Assembly (NCBI RefSeq): GCF_000522985.1
Contig: NZ_CP007128.1
Span: forward strand, 4,572,220-4,636,219
Length of the DNA stretch: 64,000 nucleotides
Reading direction: 5' to 3'
Source: Gemmatirosa kalamazoonensis
GTDB taxonomy: Bacteria; Gemmatimonadota; Gemmatimonadetes; Gemmatimonadales; Gemmatimonadaceae
Part shown: positions 37,640 through 46,472 of the stretch, one piece after another
Position numbering within the stretch: the stretch's first letter is position 1
Layout: every line of letters starts with the position of its first letter
Program-made: the position numbers and the translations under genes
The notes under the pieces: generated by a model
Told to the model about the DNA's origin: nothing
Databases searched by the model: none
What the model saw: only the letters and a program-made list of their open reading frames with translations

Positions 37640-38605
37640 TCAGCCTCCGCGCGGCGCGACGACGAACGCCACCGAGTCGACCGACGTCGCCCCGCGCACG
37701 CCGGTGAGCGACGGCACGTCGGCGCGCACGACGACGTCGACGCGCACGACGCGCGAGGACACCACCGATCCGACGAGCGCGTTCCCCGCCGAGTCGCGCG
37801 CGACGATCGTGAGGCCCCCGCGCGAGCCCGGTGGGCGGAGCGGCCCCGCGACCGGCTGCGTGCCCGTCCACGCCGCGCCGTCCCATTCACGCTCGCCGAG
37901 GTACCACAGGCCGCCGGAGCGGTAGTGGAGCCACCGTACCCGGCGCGCGAGCCGGACCGGTGCGCCGGGCGCGACGGCCCCCGGCAGCGGCATCGTTAGG
38001 CGGAGGCGCGGCCGCGGCTGCGCGGTCGCCGCGAGCGGCGAGGCCGCGCATCCAACCGTGGTGCCGCCGACCGATTCGACGTCGCGCGCGATCCACGCGC
38101 CGCCCGACGCGTCGTCCACGTGCACGAGCGCGACGTCGCCCGGCTGCGGCGCGGCGCGCCACCAGCTCAGCGCGGGCGGCGCGGTGGCGAGCGGCACGAG
38201 ATCGATCGTGCTCGGGTCGACCACGCCGCAGACGACCGATGCGCCGGTGGCCGCGCGCAGCTCGAGCAGCGTGTCGCTCACGACCACGAGGTCCGACGAG
38301 TCGGCCGCGTCGCGGGTGCCGGCGGCCATGCGGAGCGCGGGCCGGAGCGCGTCGGCCGCGGCAGCGAGCTGTGCGCGCGCGGCGCGCCGCGCGTCGAGCG
38401 CGCCCTGCAGCCGCCACTGCCGCGCGACGACGTCGGCGACGGTCGCGGTGAGCACGCCGAGCAGCACGAGGGAGACGAGCAGCTCGACCAGGGTGAAGCC
38501 TGCTGCTCTTCGAATGAACCGCAGAGGACGCAGAGGACGCAGAGGAGTGTCATGTGCAGTCCTCTGCGTCCTCCGCGTCCTCTGTGGTTCAATGAAAGGC
38601 AACAT
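37640..38605 (-). CDS. pilW: PilW-like prepilin
   Basis: A prepilin-type protein with the cleavage site RRAAG^FTLVELL followed by VSLVLLGVLTATVADVV, then about 250 residues of beta-rich sequence typical of larger minor pilins. The only ATG in frame is at 38605, five bases beyond the pilV stop; the start-proximal 25 codons are supplied by the inverted-repeat element (38516-38590), giving a leader of about 34 residues instead of the usual 6-10. CTG or ATT starts nearer the cleavage site cannot be excluded. PilW is assigned from order. Confidence 0.65.
   Translation of the reverse strand: MLPFIEPQRTRRTQRTAHDTPLRPLRPLRFIRRAAGFTLVELLVSLVLLGVLTATVADVVARQWRLQGALDARRAARAQLAAAADALRPALRMAAGTRDAADSSDLVVVSDTLLELRAATGASVVCGVVDPSTIDLVPLATAPPALSWWRAAPQPGDVALVHVDDASGGAWIARDVESVGGTTVGCAASPLAATAQPRPRLRLTMPLPGAVAPGAPVRLARRVRWLHYRSGGLWYLGEREWDGAAWTGTQPVAGPLRPPGSRGGLTIVARDSAGNALVGSVVSSRVVRVDVVVRADVPSLTGVRGATSVDSVAFVVAPRGG
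38516..38590. repeat. iterated-unit inverted repeat, CAGAGGACG class, inside the pilW leader
   Basis: Arms of 31 bases at 38516-38546 and 38560-38590 repeat the nonamer CAGAGGACG. The ends read GAACC...GGTTC, with ATT on both sides on the minus strand, a possible 3-base target duplication. Its length is 75 bases, exactly 25 codons, so it preserves the pilW reading frame from ATG 38605. Confidence 0.8.
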
Positions 38606-38610
38606 CGTCG

Positions 38611-38967
38611 TCACCGACCGCAGCGCACCGGCGCGCCGATCGAGGCCGACCGGACGGGCGCGCCGCTCGACGTCCAGCGCACCGAGTCCGCGAGCCAGTG
38701 CACGCTGTCGACGGTCCAGGTGCTCCACGCCTCGGCGGCGACCCGCGTGGCGTTGCCGCCCGCGCCGTCGGCGCACGGTGACGAGGCCACGCGCTCGAGT
38801 CGATCGGCGAGCAGCGCGGCGGCGCGCTCGCTCGCGACGGCGCGCGACTCGGCGCGCGCGAGCTGCGTCGCGGTGCCCGCCAGCGCGAGCAGCCCGACGA
38901 CCAGCAGGCCGAGCGCGACGAGCAGCTCGGCGATCGTGAACCCGCGTCTCCCATCTCTCGCTCGCAT
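38611..38967 (-). CDS. pilV: PilV-like prepilin
   Basis: A 118-residue prepilin with MRARDGRRG^FTIAELLVALGLLVVGLLAL, the leader and hydrophobic helix of minor pilins. The soluble part is short (AARLADRLERVAS to the end) and lacks the paired Cys of the major pilin, with one Cys near 78. It probably primes or decorates pilus assembly. ATG 38967 is the only start close to the cleavage site. It is downstream of the second histidine kinase by 37 bases. Confidence 0.75.
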   Translation of the reverse strand: MRARDGRRGFTIAELLVALGLLVVGLLALAGTATQLARAESRAVASERAAALLADRLERVASSPCADGAGGNATRVAAEAWSTWTVDSVHWLADSVRWTSSGAPVRSASIGAPVRCGR

Positions 38968-39004
38968 GCGACACACGGTGCGTCGCGCGCGGGCGGACGA
39001 CGTA

Positions 39005-40204
39005 TCAATCCGTCGCGGGAGGGGTCGAATCGTTGCGCACGAACAGCGGGAGCTGCAGCGCGTCCTCGATCGGCTCGGCGAACGCGGCGCGTCGTGCCGA
39101 CTGGGCGTGGCCGTCGGCCAGTGGGAGCACGATGACGAACGCGGCGCCGCCCTCGCGCGCCCGCTGCACCCACACCGCGCCGCCCAGCGCATCGACGATG
39201 CGCGCCACGACGGCGAGGCCGAGCCCCGTGCCGCGGCTGGCGGACTTCGTCGTGAAAAACGGATCGAACACGCGCTCCACGTCGTCGGGCGCGATGCCGG
39301 GACCGGAGTCGGCGACGACGACCTGCGCCACGAGCCCCGGCGCGCGCACCGCGCCGGAGAGCCACTCCGCGACGCGGCGATGCGGCTTGTGCGGCACGTA
39401 CTCGCCCGGCACGTCGCCGGCACGTCCGCGCGGCGCGCGCAGCTCGTCGACCGGGACGATGCGCGTGCGCAGCGCGATCCGTCCCACGCGCTCCATCGCG
39501 TCGGCGGCGTTCAGCAGCAGGTTCACGAACACCTGCTCCAGCTCGTGCCGCTCGGCGAACACCGTCGGCGCCGCGCGGTCGAGATCCTCGGCGACGCGGA
39601 TGCGGCGCAGCACGCCCTGGTCGTTGAGCAGGCGGCGCGCGCCGGCGAGGACGTCGTTCACGTCGACCGCGCTCGGGGTCACGCGGCGCGGGCGCGCGAA
39701 GTCGAGCAGGCCGCGCACGATGCGGTCGATGCGCGCCGTCTCGCGCTCGAGCGCGTCGAGCACGTCGCCGACGCCGGGGATCGTGGCGCCGCGCGTGCGG
39801 AGCACGTGCGCGTAGCCGGCGATCGCGGCGAGCGGGTTCCCCACCTCGTGCGCGATGCCGGCGGCCATGTGCCCCACGGTCGCGAGCTTCTCCACGCGCG
39901 CGCGCTGCGCCTGCTCCGCGCGGAGCTGCTCGGCGAGACGCTGATAGCGCTCGCTCAGCTCGCGGCGCCCCCAGCGGCGCGTGAGCACGATGCCGGCGAC
40001 GGAGAGCACGGCGGCCGCCGCCGCGGCGGCGAGCAGGCCGGTGCCTAACGATTCACCGCCGGCGACGCGCAGGGCGCCCAACGCGACGAGCGCGCCGGCC
40101 ACCGCCGCGAGGGCGGCGAGCAGCGCGACGCGGCGCGCGAGGGCGCGGAGCAGCGGCGGCGGGACGTAGGGATCGATCGGATCCGTCGGAGTCGACTCCG
40201 GCAT
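39005..40204 (-). CDS. Membrane histidine kinase between pilA and pilV
   Basis: A 399-residue sensor kinase. Two hydrophobic segments near residues 30-80 (LLAALAAVAGALVALGAL, LLAAAAAAAVLSVAGIVL) precede a coiled stretch, a HisKA with VGHMAAGIAHEVGNPLAAIAGYA near 135, and HATPase_c with ELEQVFVNLLLNAADAM, VADSGPGI, FDPFFTTK and GTGLGLAVV. It lies next to the pilA gene with pilS and pilR a few genes away. Its partner could be PilR or a missing regulator. A basic inter-domain stretch carries RGRAGDVPGEYVPHKPHRR. Confidence 0.85.
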   Translation of the reverse strand: MPESTPTDPIDPYVPPPLLRALARRVALLAALAAVAGALVALGALRVAGGESLGTGLLAAAAAAAVLSVAGIVLTRRWGRRELSERYQRLAEQLRAEQAQRARVEKLATVGHMAAGIAHEVGNPLAAIAGYAHVLRTRGATIPGVGDVLDALERETARIDRIVRGLLDFARPRRVTPSAVDVNDVLAGARRLLNDQGVLRRIRVAEDLDRAAPTVFAERHELEQVFVNLLLNAADAMERVGRIALRTRIVPVDELRAPRGRAGDVPGEYVPHKPHRRVAEWLSGAVRAPGLVAQVVVADSGPGIAPDDVERVFDPFFTTKSASRGTGLGLAVVARIVDALGGAVWVQRAREGGAAFVIVLPLADGHAQSARRAAFAEPIEDALQLPLFVRNDSTPPATD

Positions 40205-40239
40205 GCGCGGAGGATCCTCGCGTGCCCCGAAAGCGGCAA

Positions 40240-40267
40240 GGGGGCGGCACCCGAAGGTGCCGCCCCC
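40240..40267 (-). terminator. pilA terminator hairpin
   Basis: Arms of 12 bases (GGGGGCGGCACC / GGTGCCGCCCCC) enclose a four-base loop; on the minus strand the loop is TTCG, an ultrastable tetraloop. It lies 28 bases downstream of the pilA stop. The short T runs that follow are weak. Confidence 0.7.
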
Positions 40268-40295
40268 CTCCCGCACAGCGGTGCTGCTCCGTGAC

Positions 40296-40712
40296 TTACT
40301 TACAGAGCGGCGCGCCGTCGGCCGTGGCCGAGCCCTTGTTCGTCGCCGCGGCGCCCGTCGGGCCGCCCGCGAAGATGTTGCAGCTCGTGACCGCCTTGAC
40401 CGCCGGGTTCGTGATCGCGGCCGACCAGCCGGTCGCATCGCCGTCGACGCCCTGGATCGCGTTGCCCTGGCTCAGGTTCCACAGGTAGTTACCCGTCAGC
40501 TCGCTCTGCTTCGCGTAGCGGCCGGAGTCGGAGTAGAAGGCCTCCTGCACGTTCGTGAGGTTCTTCAGGTCCGCCTTCATCGTCGCCATGTACGCCTTCT
40601 CCTTGGTCGACGAGAACTTCGGGATCGCGATCGCGGCGAGAATGCCGATGATGACGACGACGATCAGAAGCTCGATCAGCGTGAAGCCCTTGCGGTTCGT
40701 GTTCTGCATCAT
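40296..40712 (-). CDS. pilA: Type IV major pilin PilA
   Basis: A 138-residue prepilin with leader MMQNTNRKG^FTLIELLIVVVIIGILAAIAIP, the textbook major pilin pattern with Glu5 after the cleavage site at residue 9. The globular part has a single disulfide candidate formed by Cys in SCNIF and in the C-terminal LCK, the D-region. A GGAGG ribosome site precedes the ATG by 10 bases. PilA polymerises into the pilus fibre. It is flanked by a hairpin terminator and a long upstream region. Confidence 0.95.
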   Translation of the reverse strand: MMQNTNRKGFTLIELLIVVVIIGILAAIAIPKFSSTKEKAYMATMKADLKNLTNVQEAFYSDSGRYAKQSELTGNYLWNLSQGNAIQGVDGDATGWSAAITNPAVKAVTSCNIFAGGPTGAAATNKGSATADGAPLCK

Positions 40713-41049
40713 GTGCGGTTGCCTCCGTGCGGGGTTTGAAGCGGTGTTGCGGGAAGTGTTGGATTCGTGCACGTGTTGCATTCTCGGCACGTTCCGGCGG
40801 TCACTTGAGCGGGTGCGATCTCACGTTTTCGTGTGACGCTCGCGTCGTTCGGCGGCCGCTCGTCGCGTGCTGCCGGGCGCCTCTAAGGCAGTGCGCATGC
40901 CGTCCGAGTCGCGCTAGCCTAACGCGCGGAGATGCAATCACTTACACCGTTCGAACGCGGGGCGGATCCTTCCGACGCGCACCGCGTTTTGCATGATGCG
41001 TTGCAGCTTGCAAGAGCCGCCGCTCGGCCGCTCGACGGGCCTAACGAGC
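40713..41049. promoter_or_regulatory. pilA upstream region
   Basis: About 337 bases upstream of the pilA start on the minus strand, free of genes. It contains two GCCTAAC motifs near 40917 and 41039. Because PilR is a sigma-54 activator, I looked for GG-N10-GC; a near match GGTGTAAGTGATTGC on the minus strand has an 11-base spacing, so no sigma-54 promoter is called. PilR-dependent control remains plausible by analogy. Confidence 0.4.
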
Positions 41050-41090
41050 GACGAATGGCCCCCGGCGTCCGATGCCGGGGGCCATTCGTC
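41050..41090 (-). terminator. pilR terminator hairpin
   Basis: A perfect 17-base stem (41050-41066 with 41074-41090) and 7-base loop lies 24 bases downstream of the pilR stop. No T-tract follows. It isolates pilR from pilA transcription. Confidence 0.7.
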
Positions 41091-41113
41091 ATTTCAGCTC
41101 GTTCCGTCGCTTC

Positions 41114-42472
41114 TCAGTCGACGCCGTAGCGGGCGAGCTTGCGGTAGAGCGTCGACGGGTCGATCCCCAGCACCTCGGCCGCGCGGCTCTTGTTGCCGCT
41201 CTCGTTCTGCAGCACCCACGTGACGTACGCGCGCTCGATCGCCTCCAGCGTGGGCGACGCCGGCGCGCGCTCGCTCACGAGCGGCTCGGCGCGTCGCTCG
41301 GACACACGCTCGGGCAGCGACGCGGCGGCGATGGTGTCGCCGGCGGTGAGGATCACGGCGCGCTCCAGCGCGTTCTCCAGCTCGCGCACGTTGCCGGGCC
41401 AGTCGTAGGCCATCATCGCGTCGAGGGCCTGCGGCGCGAGCGTCTTCGGCGAGTCGCCGCGGTGCGCCGCGGATCGGCGCAGGAACGCGTCGGCGAGCAG
41501 CGGGATGTCGTCGCGACGATCGCGCAGCGGCGGCAGGTGCACCGTGATGACGTTCAACCGGTAGTACAGATCGCCGCGGAAGCCGCCGCGCCGCACCTCG
41601 TCCTCGAGGTCGCGGTTCGTCGCCGCGACGAGGCGCGCATCGACCGGCACCGCTTCCGTCGCGCCCACGGGGATGATCTCGCGCTGCTGCAGCACGCGCA
41701 GGAGCTTCACCTGCGTCGCCGGCGTCGTCTCGCCGATCTCGTCGAGGAAGAACGTGCCGCCGGTCGCCGCCGCGAACAGACCCTGCTTGTCCTTCACCGC
41801 GCCGGTGAAGGAGCCCTTCATGTGGCCGAACAGCTCACTTTCCAGCAGCCCCTCGGGGAGCGCGCCGCAGTTCACGGAGAGGAACGGTCCGCCGAGTCGT
41901 CCGGAGCGCTCGTGGATGAGGCGCGCGACGACCTCCTTGCCCGTGCCGCTCTCGCCGGTGACGAGCACCGTGCTGTCGGTCGGCGCGACGGTCTCCGCCA
42001 GCCGCAGCGCCTCGCGCCACGCGCGGCTCTGCCCCACCGGTGGCGCGGCCGACGATCCACCGCGCCGCTTCAGCTCCTGCTTCAGCGACGTGTTCTCGAC
42101 GCGCAGCGTGCGATGCTCGGCGGCGCGGCGCACCGTGGCCACCAGCTCGTCGTTGCGGAACGGCTTCTGGAGGTAGTAGTACGCGCCCGCGTTCACCGCC
42201 TGGATGGCGCTCTGCAGCGTCGCCTGCGCGGTCATGAGGATCACCGGCGTGTCCGGGTCCTGCGCGCGCGCCGCGTCGAGCACCTGCAGCCCGTCGACGC
42301 CGGGCATGCGCACGTCGCTCAGCACGACGTCGGGCTTCAGCGCGGCGATCTGCTCGAGCCCCGCGCGGCCCCCGTGCGCGGCGTGCACGGCGAAGCCCTC
42401 CTCCTTGAGGAGGATGCGCAGCGAGTCGAGGATCGACGTTTCGTCGTCGATGAGGAGGACGGAGCAGCTCAT
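41114..42472 (-). CDS. pilR: Type IV pilus sigma-54 response regulator PilR
   Basis: A 452-residue NtrC-type regulator. The receiver has intact acidic residues (LLIDDE near 8-11) and phosphoacceptor Asp53 (LSDVRMPG). The AAA+ core has GESGTGKE, ELFGHMKGSFTGA (a Ser for Ala variant of GAFTGA) and FFLDEIGE. The Fis-type domain ends LGIDPSTLYRKLARY. PilR activates pilA through sigma-54. The frame extends upstream through the repeat array; ATG 42472 starts exactly at the receiver and is preferred. PilS lies upstream. Confidence 0.9.
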   Translation of the reverse strand: MSCSVLLIDDETSILDSLRILLKEEGFAVHAAHGGRAGLEQIAALKPDVVLSDVRMPGVDGLQVLDAARAQDPDTPVILMTAQATLQSAIQAVNAGAYYYLQKPFRNDELVATVRRAAEHRTLRVENTSLKQELKRRGGSSAAPPVGQSRAWREALRLAETVAPTDSTVLVTGESGTGKEVVARLIHERSGRLGGPFLSVNCGALPEGLLESELFGHMKGSFTGAVKDKQGLFAAATGGTFFLDEIGETTPATQVKLLRVLQQREIIPVGATEAVPVDARLVAATNRDLEDEVRRGGFRGDLYYRLNVITVHLPPLRDRRDDIPLLADAFLRRSAAHRGDSPKTLAPQALDAMMAYDWPGNVRELENALERAVILTAGDTIAAASLPERVSERRAEPLVSERAPASPTLEAIERAYVTWVLQNESGNKSRAAEVLGIDPSTLYRKLARYGVD

Positions 42473-42512
42473 GTCCTGATGACGCGCCAGCGGCGATGGG
42501 GTCATCTGGAGA

Positions 42513-42816
42513 GGAACGGCGGGACGATCTACTGCGGGACGATCTACTGCGGGACGCTTCACCGCGGGACGCTTCACCGCGGGACGCTTCACCGGGGGAC
42601 GCATACGGCGGGACCGCGCGTACCTAGTCCCCAGGGGGGCTCCCCCCCCTTCGCCCAAGGTGCTACTCGCGGATCGCGCCGCGGTGCCAATCCGACGCGG
42701 AGCGGATCCGGCCATCGCGGCACCGCCGTCGATCGTCCCGCCGTTCGTCGTCCCGCCGTTCGTCGTCCCGCCGTCGTCGTCCCGCCGTCGGCCGTCCCGC
42801 AGTCACGTGTCCGTCC
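42513..42816. repeat. large iterated-unit inverted repeat between pilS and pilR
   Basis: From 42518 to 42614 a roughly 15-base unit starting GCGGGACG is repeated six times with variants (ATCTACT or CTTCACC tails). From 42730 to 42816 the complement (CGTCCCGC) recurs. The pair 42513-42528 and 42731-42746 is a perfect 16-base inverted repeat. In the pilR frame it reads as a pentapeptide repeat PAVKR/PAVDR. It fills the 344 bases between pilS and pilR and ends at the pilS stop. Confidence 0.8.
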
Positions 42817-44505
42817 CTACGCCGCCGCCCGCTCCGCCGTCGTCCCCATCCCCTCGGCGGCCCGCGGCAGCAGCAGCGTGAACCGCGCCCCGCTCCCTCC
42901 CCCGCCCGCCTCCACGAGCACCACGCCGCGGTGCGCTTCCACCACGCGGTGCACCACCGCGAGACCGAGCCCACTGCCGGTCGGCTTCGTCGTGAAGAAC
43001 GGGTCGAACAGCCGGTCGAGCGTCTCCGGGTCGATGCCGCGGCCACCGTCCGACACGTGCACCGCGACGGCGCCGCCCGCGAACGCGATGCCGGGCGGCA
43101 GCTCCGCGGCCTCCGGCAGCTGCACCTCGATGCGCACGCGTCCCCCGGCCGGCGTCGCCTGCACCGCGTTCAGCGCGAGGTTGAACAGCGCGCGATGCAG
43201 CAGCTCCTCGTCGCCGTCGACGAGCACCGCGGCGCCGTCGCTGCCTTCGGGCGCGTCCACGTCGATGCGCACGTCCTCGGCGCGCGACGGGTGCGCGGCC
43301 GCGAGCTGCGCCGCGTCGCGCGCCACCGACGCGACGTCCACCCGCTCCACGCGGCGCACGCGGGCGCGCGCGAAGTCGAGGAACTCGCTCAGCAGGCGGC
43401 TCAGGCGATCGCTCTCGCGCACGATGAGCGTGGAGAGCGTGCGCTCGTCCTCGTCGTCCTCCCCGGCTGCGGCGGCGCGTCGCGCACTGCGCCGCGCGAG
43501 CTGCTCCACCGCGCTGCGGATCGACGCGAGCGGGTTCTTGATCTCGTGCGCCAGCGACGCCGAGAGCTCGGCGATCGCCTCCAGCCGACCGGCGCGCGCG
43601 TGCAGCGCGTCGATCCGCTTGGAGTCCGTGATGTCGGAGAAGATCGCGGTCCCGGTGCGCGCGTCGTCCGCGCCCGCGGTCGTCGTCACGCCGATGCGCC
43701 GCAAGCCGTCGGCGCGCGCCACGGTGCCCTCGGCGCGCGTGGTCCGCTCGCGCTCCACCGCGGCGCGCCGCAGCGCGTGTGCGAGCTCCGGCGACCGCTC
43801 GGCGATGGACTCGAGCACCGGGGCGCCGAGCCGCTCGTGGAGCGCGACGCCGAGCAGCGCCGAGGCCGCGGGGTTCGCGTAGAGCAGCACCCCGTCCGCG
43901 TCGACCGTGAGGATGCCGCTGTTCATCGCGCGGAGGATGTCGGCCGCCTCCACGCTCGCCCGCGCGAGCGCCGCGGTGAGCCGGTGGCCGCCGGTGCCCG
44001 CGGCGCGCATCCGCGCCCCCACCCACCCGCTCGCGACCGCGACGACGCCGAACAGCGCGACCTGGAGGCCGATGCCGCCGGAGGTGGCGTACGGGCGCAG
44101 CCACGCGGCATCGGCGGCGTAGAGCACGTCCGCGGCGGCCACGGCGAGCGCGCCGCCGACGGCCGGCAGGAGCAGCGCGGCGTACGCCACCACGAGCACA
44201 TAGAGCGCGACGAACTGCGACGCGCCGGCGCCGGTGACGTGGACCACCGCCGTGACGAGCGCGAGGTCGCAGAGGACGTTCGCGGCGACCACCAGCGTCG
44301 AGGGGCCCGCGTCGTCCCGCGGCCGGCGGTCGAGGGCGATCGCGGCGCCGGTCCACAGCACCGCGCCGGCGAACGCCAGCGTCGCGACGAGGGTGTCGTT
44401 GCGGGTGGCGCTCGTCCACACGAACACCGCCGCGAGCAGGATCGCCGCGGCGACCGTGAGCCGCGCCACGTGGACCCAGCGCACGATCTGGCGCGGGTCC
44501 AGCAT
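42817..44505 (-). CDS. pilS: Type IV pilus sensor kinase PilS
   Basis: A 562-residue membrane kinase. Six or more hydrophobic segments occupy residues 10-165, followed by a PAS domain (SGILTVDADGVLLYANPAASALLG near 195), a HisKA with LAHEIKNPLASIRSAVEQLARR near 320, which is the PilS signature, and HATPase_c (FNLALNAVQATPAGG, SDGGRGIDPETL, TGSGLGLAVV). It senses membrane pilin and controls PilR. ATG 44505 is chosen over an upstream GTG. An acidic insert (GEDDEDE) lies in HisKA. Confidence 0.9.
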   Translation of the reverse strand: MLDPRQIVRWVHVARLTVAAAILLAAVFVWTSATRNDTLVATLAFAGAVLWTGAAIALDRRPRDDAGPSTLVVAANVLCDLALVTAVVHVTGAGASQFVALYVLVVAYAALLLPAVGGALAVAAADVLYAADAAWLRPYATSGGIGLQVALFGVVAVASGWVGARMRAAGTGGHRLTAALARASVEAADILRAMNSGILTVDADGVLLYANPAASALLGVALHERLGAPVLESIAERSPELAHALRRAAVERERTTRAEGTVARADGLRRIGVTTTAGADDARTGTAIFSDITDSKRIDALHARAGRLEAIAELSASLAHEIKNPLASIRSAVEQLARRSARRAAAAGEDDEDERTLSTLIVRESDRLSRLLSEFLDFARARVRRVERVDVASVARDAAQLAAAHPSRAEDVRIDVDAPEGSDGAAVLVDGDEELLHRALFNLALNAVQATPAGGRVRIEVQLPEAAELPPGIAFAGGAVAVHVSDGGRGIDPETLDRLFDPFFTTKPTGSGLGLAVVHRVVEAHRGVVLVEAGGGGSGARFTLLLPRAAEGMGTTAERAAA

Positions 44506-44583
44506 GACTTGCAGCGCGAGGGCGGTAGATTGGGGCGAGCGGCGCACGACAGGGGGACGAACCAGCTACGAGGGGGTTACAGG

Positions 44584-45927
44584 GTGGCCGTAGCAGAGGC
44601 GGAGGAGACGCTGACGCTCGGCGCCATCGCGCTGCGTCTCGGGCTCGTGTTCCTGCTCGTGCTGCTGAACGGCTTCTTCGTGGCCGCCGAGTTCTCGCTG
44701 GTCGCGGCCCGCCGCAGCCGCCTGGATCAGATGGCCGCCGAGGGGGACCGCGCCGCGCGCCGCGTGCGCGATGCGCAGGACCAGCTCCCCCGCATCATCT
44801 CGGGCACCCAGCTCGGCGTGACCCTCGCCTCCCTGGCGCTGGGCTGGCTCGGCGAGCCCTCGGTGGCGGCGCTCATCGACCTCGGGCTGCGCTCGCTCGG
44901 CGTGCACGCGTCGCCGGCCACGGAGCACACCGCGGCGGCGGTCGTGATCGGCTTCCTCGTCATCACGTTCCTGCACATCGTCATCGGCGAGCTCGGACCG
45001 AAGTCGGTCTCGCTCGTGAACGCGGAGGGCGTCGCGAAGGTCATCGCGCGCCCGATCCTGCTGTTCGTGCGCGTGACGTCGCCGTTCATCTGGGTGCTGA
45101 ACGGCTCGGCGAACCGCCTGCTCCGCCTGTTCGGCATCCAGCCGGTGTCGGAGGAGGAGCAGGTCCACTCGCCGGAGGAGCTGCGGCTGCTCGTGATGCA
45201 GGCGCGCGCGCACGGCACGCTCGACGAGAGCGACTCCGCCATGCTCGCCGGCGTGTTCGACTTCCACGAGAAGAAGGCGTACGACGTCATGCGCCCGCGC
45301 ACCGAGGTCGTCGCGCTCGACCAGGATGCGACGGAGGAGGAGGTGCGCGAGGTGCTGCGCACGGAGCGGTACTCGCGCTACCCGGTGTACCACGAGTCGC
45401 TCGACGACGTCGTCGGCGTGTTCCTCGCCAAGGACTACTGGCTGCGCGACGGCGACAGCCCGTTCTCGCTGAAGGACTACCTGCGCGAGCCGCTCTACAT
45501 CCCGAGCACGCGCGCCGCCGAGCGGGTGCTCGACGACCTGCGGAAGACGCGCGCGCACCTCGCCGTGGTGCTCGACGAGTACGGCGGCACCGCCGGCATC
45601 GTGACGATGGAGGATCTCGTCGAGGAGGTGGTCGGCGACATCAACGACGAGTACGACCAGCGCGAGCGCGAGGCGTTCGAGTTCGAGGGGGTGCTGGAGC
45701 TGGCCGGCGCGCTGTCGCTCGTCGACGTGCGCTCCGACTACCACCTGCGCATTCCCGACGGCGACTGGACGACGCTCGGCGGCTACGTGTTCGGCACGCT
45801 CGGGCGGCTGCCGAAGATCGGCGACCGGGTGCCGTTCCCCGGCGGCGAGCTCGAAGTGGTCGCGATGGACGGCCGCCGCGTCGCCGCGGTCCGCGTGCAC
45901 CGCGCGCCGGCGCCCGCCGCGTCGTGA
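44584..45927 (+). CDS. CNNM/CorC-family transporter-like protein
   Basis: A 447-residue protein with an N-terminal DUF21/CNNM transmembrane domain (LLNGFFVAAEFSLVAARRSRL, HIVIGELGPKSV), two CBS domains (about 210-330; VMRPRTEVVALD, GVFLAKDYWL, VVLDEYGGTAGIVTMEDLVEEVVGDI) and a C-terminal CorC_HlyC domain. Family members are implicated in magnesium or cobalt efflux; actual transport for this one is not shown. GTG 44584 follows GAGGGGG at 7 bases. The downstream ArfB gene overlaps the stop as GTGA. Confidence 0.92.
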   Translation: MAVAEAEETLTLGAIALRLGLVFLLVLLNGFFVAAEFSLVAARRSRLDQMAAEGDRAARRVRDAQDQLPRIISGTQLGVTLASLALGWLGEPSVAALIDLGLRSLGVHASPATEHTAAAVVIGFLVITFLHIVIGELGPKSVSLVNAEGVAKVIARPILLFVRVTSPFIWVLNGSANRLLRLFGIQPVSEEEQVHSPEELRLLVMQARAHGTLDESDSAMLAGVFDFHEKKAYDVMRPRTEVVALDQDATEEEVREVLRTERYSRYPVYHESLDDVVGVFLAKDYWLRDGDSPFSLKDYLREPLYIPSTRAAERVLDDLRKTRAHLAVVLDEYGGTAGIVTMEDLVEEVVGDINDEYDQREREAFEFEGVLELAGALSLVDVRSDYHLRIPDGDWTTLGGYVFGTLGRLPKIGDRVPFPGGELEVVAMDGRRVAAVRVHRAPAPAAS

Positions 45928-46376
45928 CCGATCCGTTAGGCGCGCCGGATCCGGGCGACGCGCTGGTCGTCACGCCCGACGTCGCGATCCCGCGCGCGGA
46001 GCTCGACGCGAAGGCGACGCGCGCCGGTGGTCCCGGTGGTCAGCACGTCAACACGTCGAGCACGCGCATCGAGCTGCGATGGAACGTGCGCACCACCCGC
46101 GCCCTCGACGACGCCCGCCGCGACCACGTCCTCGCCCGCCTCGCCGCGCGGCTCGACGCCGACGGCAACGTGCGCGTCGTGGCGAGCGAATTCCGCAGCC
46201 AGCGCCAGAACCGCGAGGCCGCCGAGGCGCGGCTCGCGGATCTCGTCCGGCGCGCGCTGCACGTCCCGAAGAAGCGGAAAGCCACCAAGCCCTCGCGCGC
46301 GGCGAAGGCCAAGCGGCTCGACGAGAAGCGCAAGCACTCCGAGAAGAAGCGTCAGCGGCGCGACTTCGACATCTAG
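45924..46376 (+). CDS. arfB: ArfB-type peptidyl-tRNA hydrolase (GGQ family)
   Basis: A 150-residue protein with a catalytic GGQ in TRAGGPGGQHVNTSSTRIEL near 32-51 and a basic C-terminal tail (KKRKATKPSRAAKAKRLDEKRKHSEKKRQRR), which is the ArfB/YaeJ pattern. ArfB enters stalled ribosomes by its tail and hydrolyses peptidyl-tRNA, a rescue role. The absence of stop-codon recognition domains excludes RF1/RF2. It is translationally coupled to the CNNM gene. Residual doubt: short RF-like paralogues exist. Confidence 0.88.
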   Translation: MTDPLGAPDPGDALVVTPDVAIPRAELDAKATRAGGPGGQHVNTSSTRIELRWNVRTTRALDDARRDHVLARLAARLDADGNVRVVASEFRSQRQNREAAEARLADLVRRALHVPKKRKATKPSRAAKAKRLDEKRKHSEKKRQRRDFDI

Positions 46377-46380
46377 GGCA

Positions 46381-46470
46381 CGAGGGCAGGAGGGCGCGCG
46401 CGAAACGCACGAGGGCAGGAGGCCGTGTGGCCCTCCTGCCCTCCTGCCCTCCTGCCCTCCTGCCCTCGCC
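46381..46470. repeat. iterated-unit inverted repeat, GGGCAGGA class
   Basis: Between converging stop codons at 46376 and 46473 the left part repeats GGGCAGGA and the right part CCTGCCCT. It is very similar to 28568-28670, including GCGCGCGCGAAACGC. It can form a hairpin transcribed from either direction and may serve as a bidirectional terminator. Confidence 0.8.
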
Positions 46471-46472
46471 CC

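Noticed and set aside
38516-38590. Insertion sequence or MITE with transposase ends
   Set aside because: No transposase or long conserved terminal repeats beyond the iterated units; kept only as a repeat element with a possible 3-base duplication.
40713-41049. Sigma-54 promoter for pilA
   Set aside because: Best GG/GC pair has an 11-base rather than 10-base spacing, so the match was not accepted.
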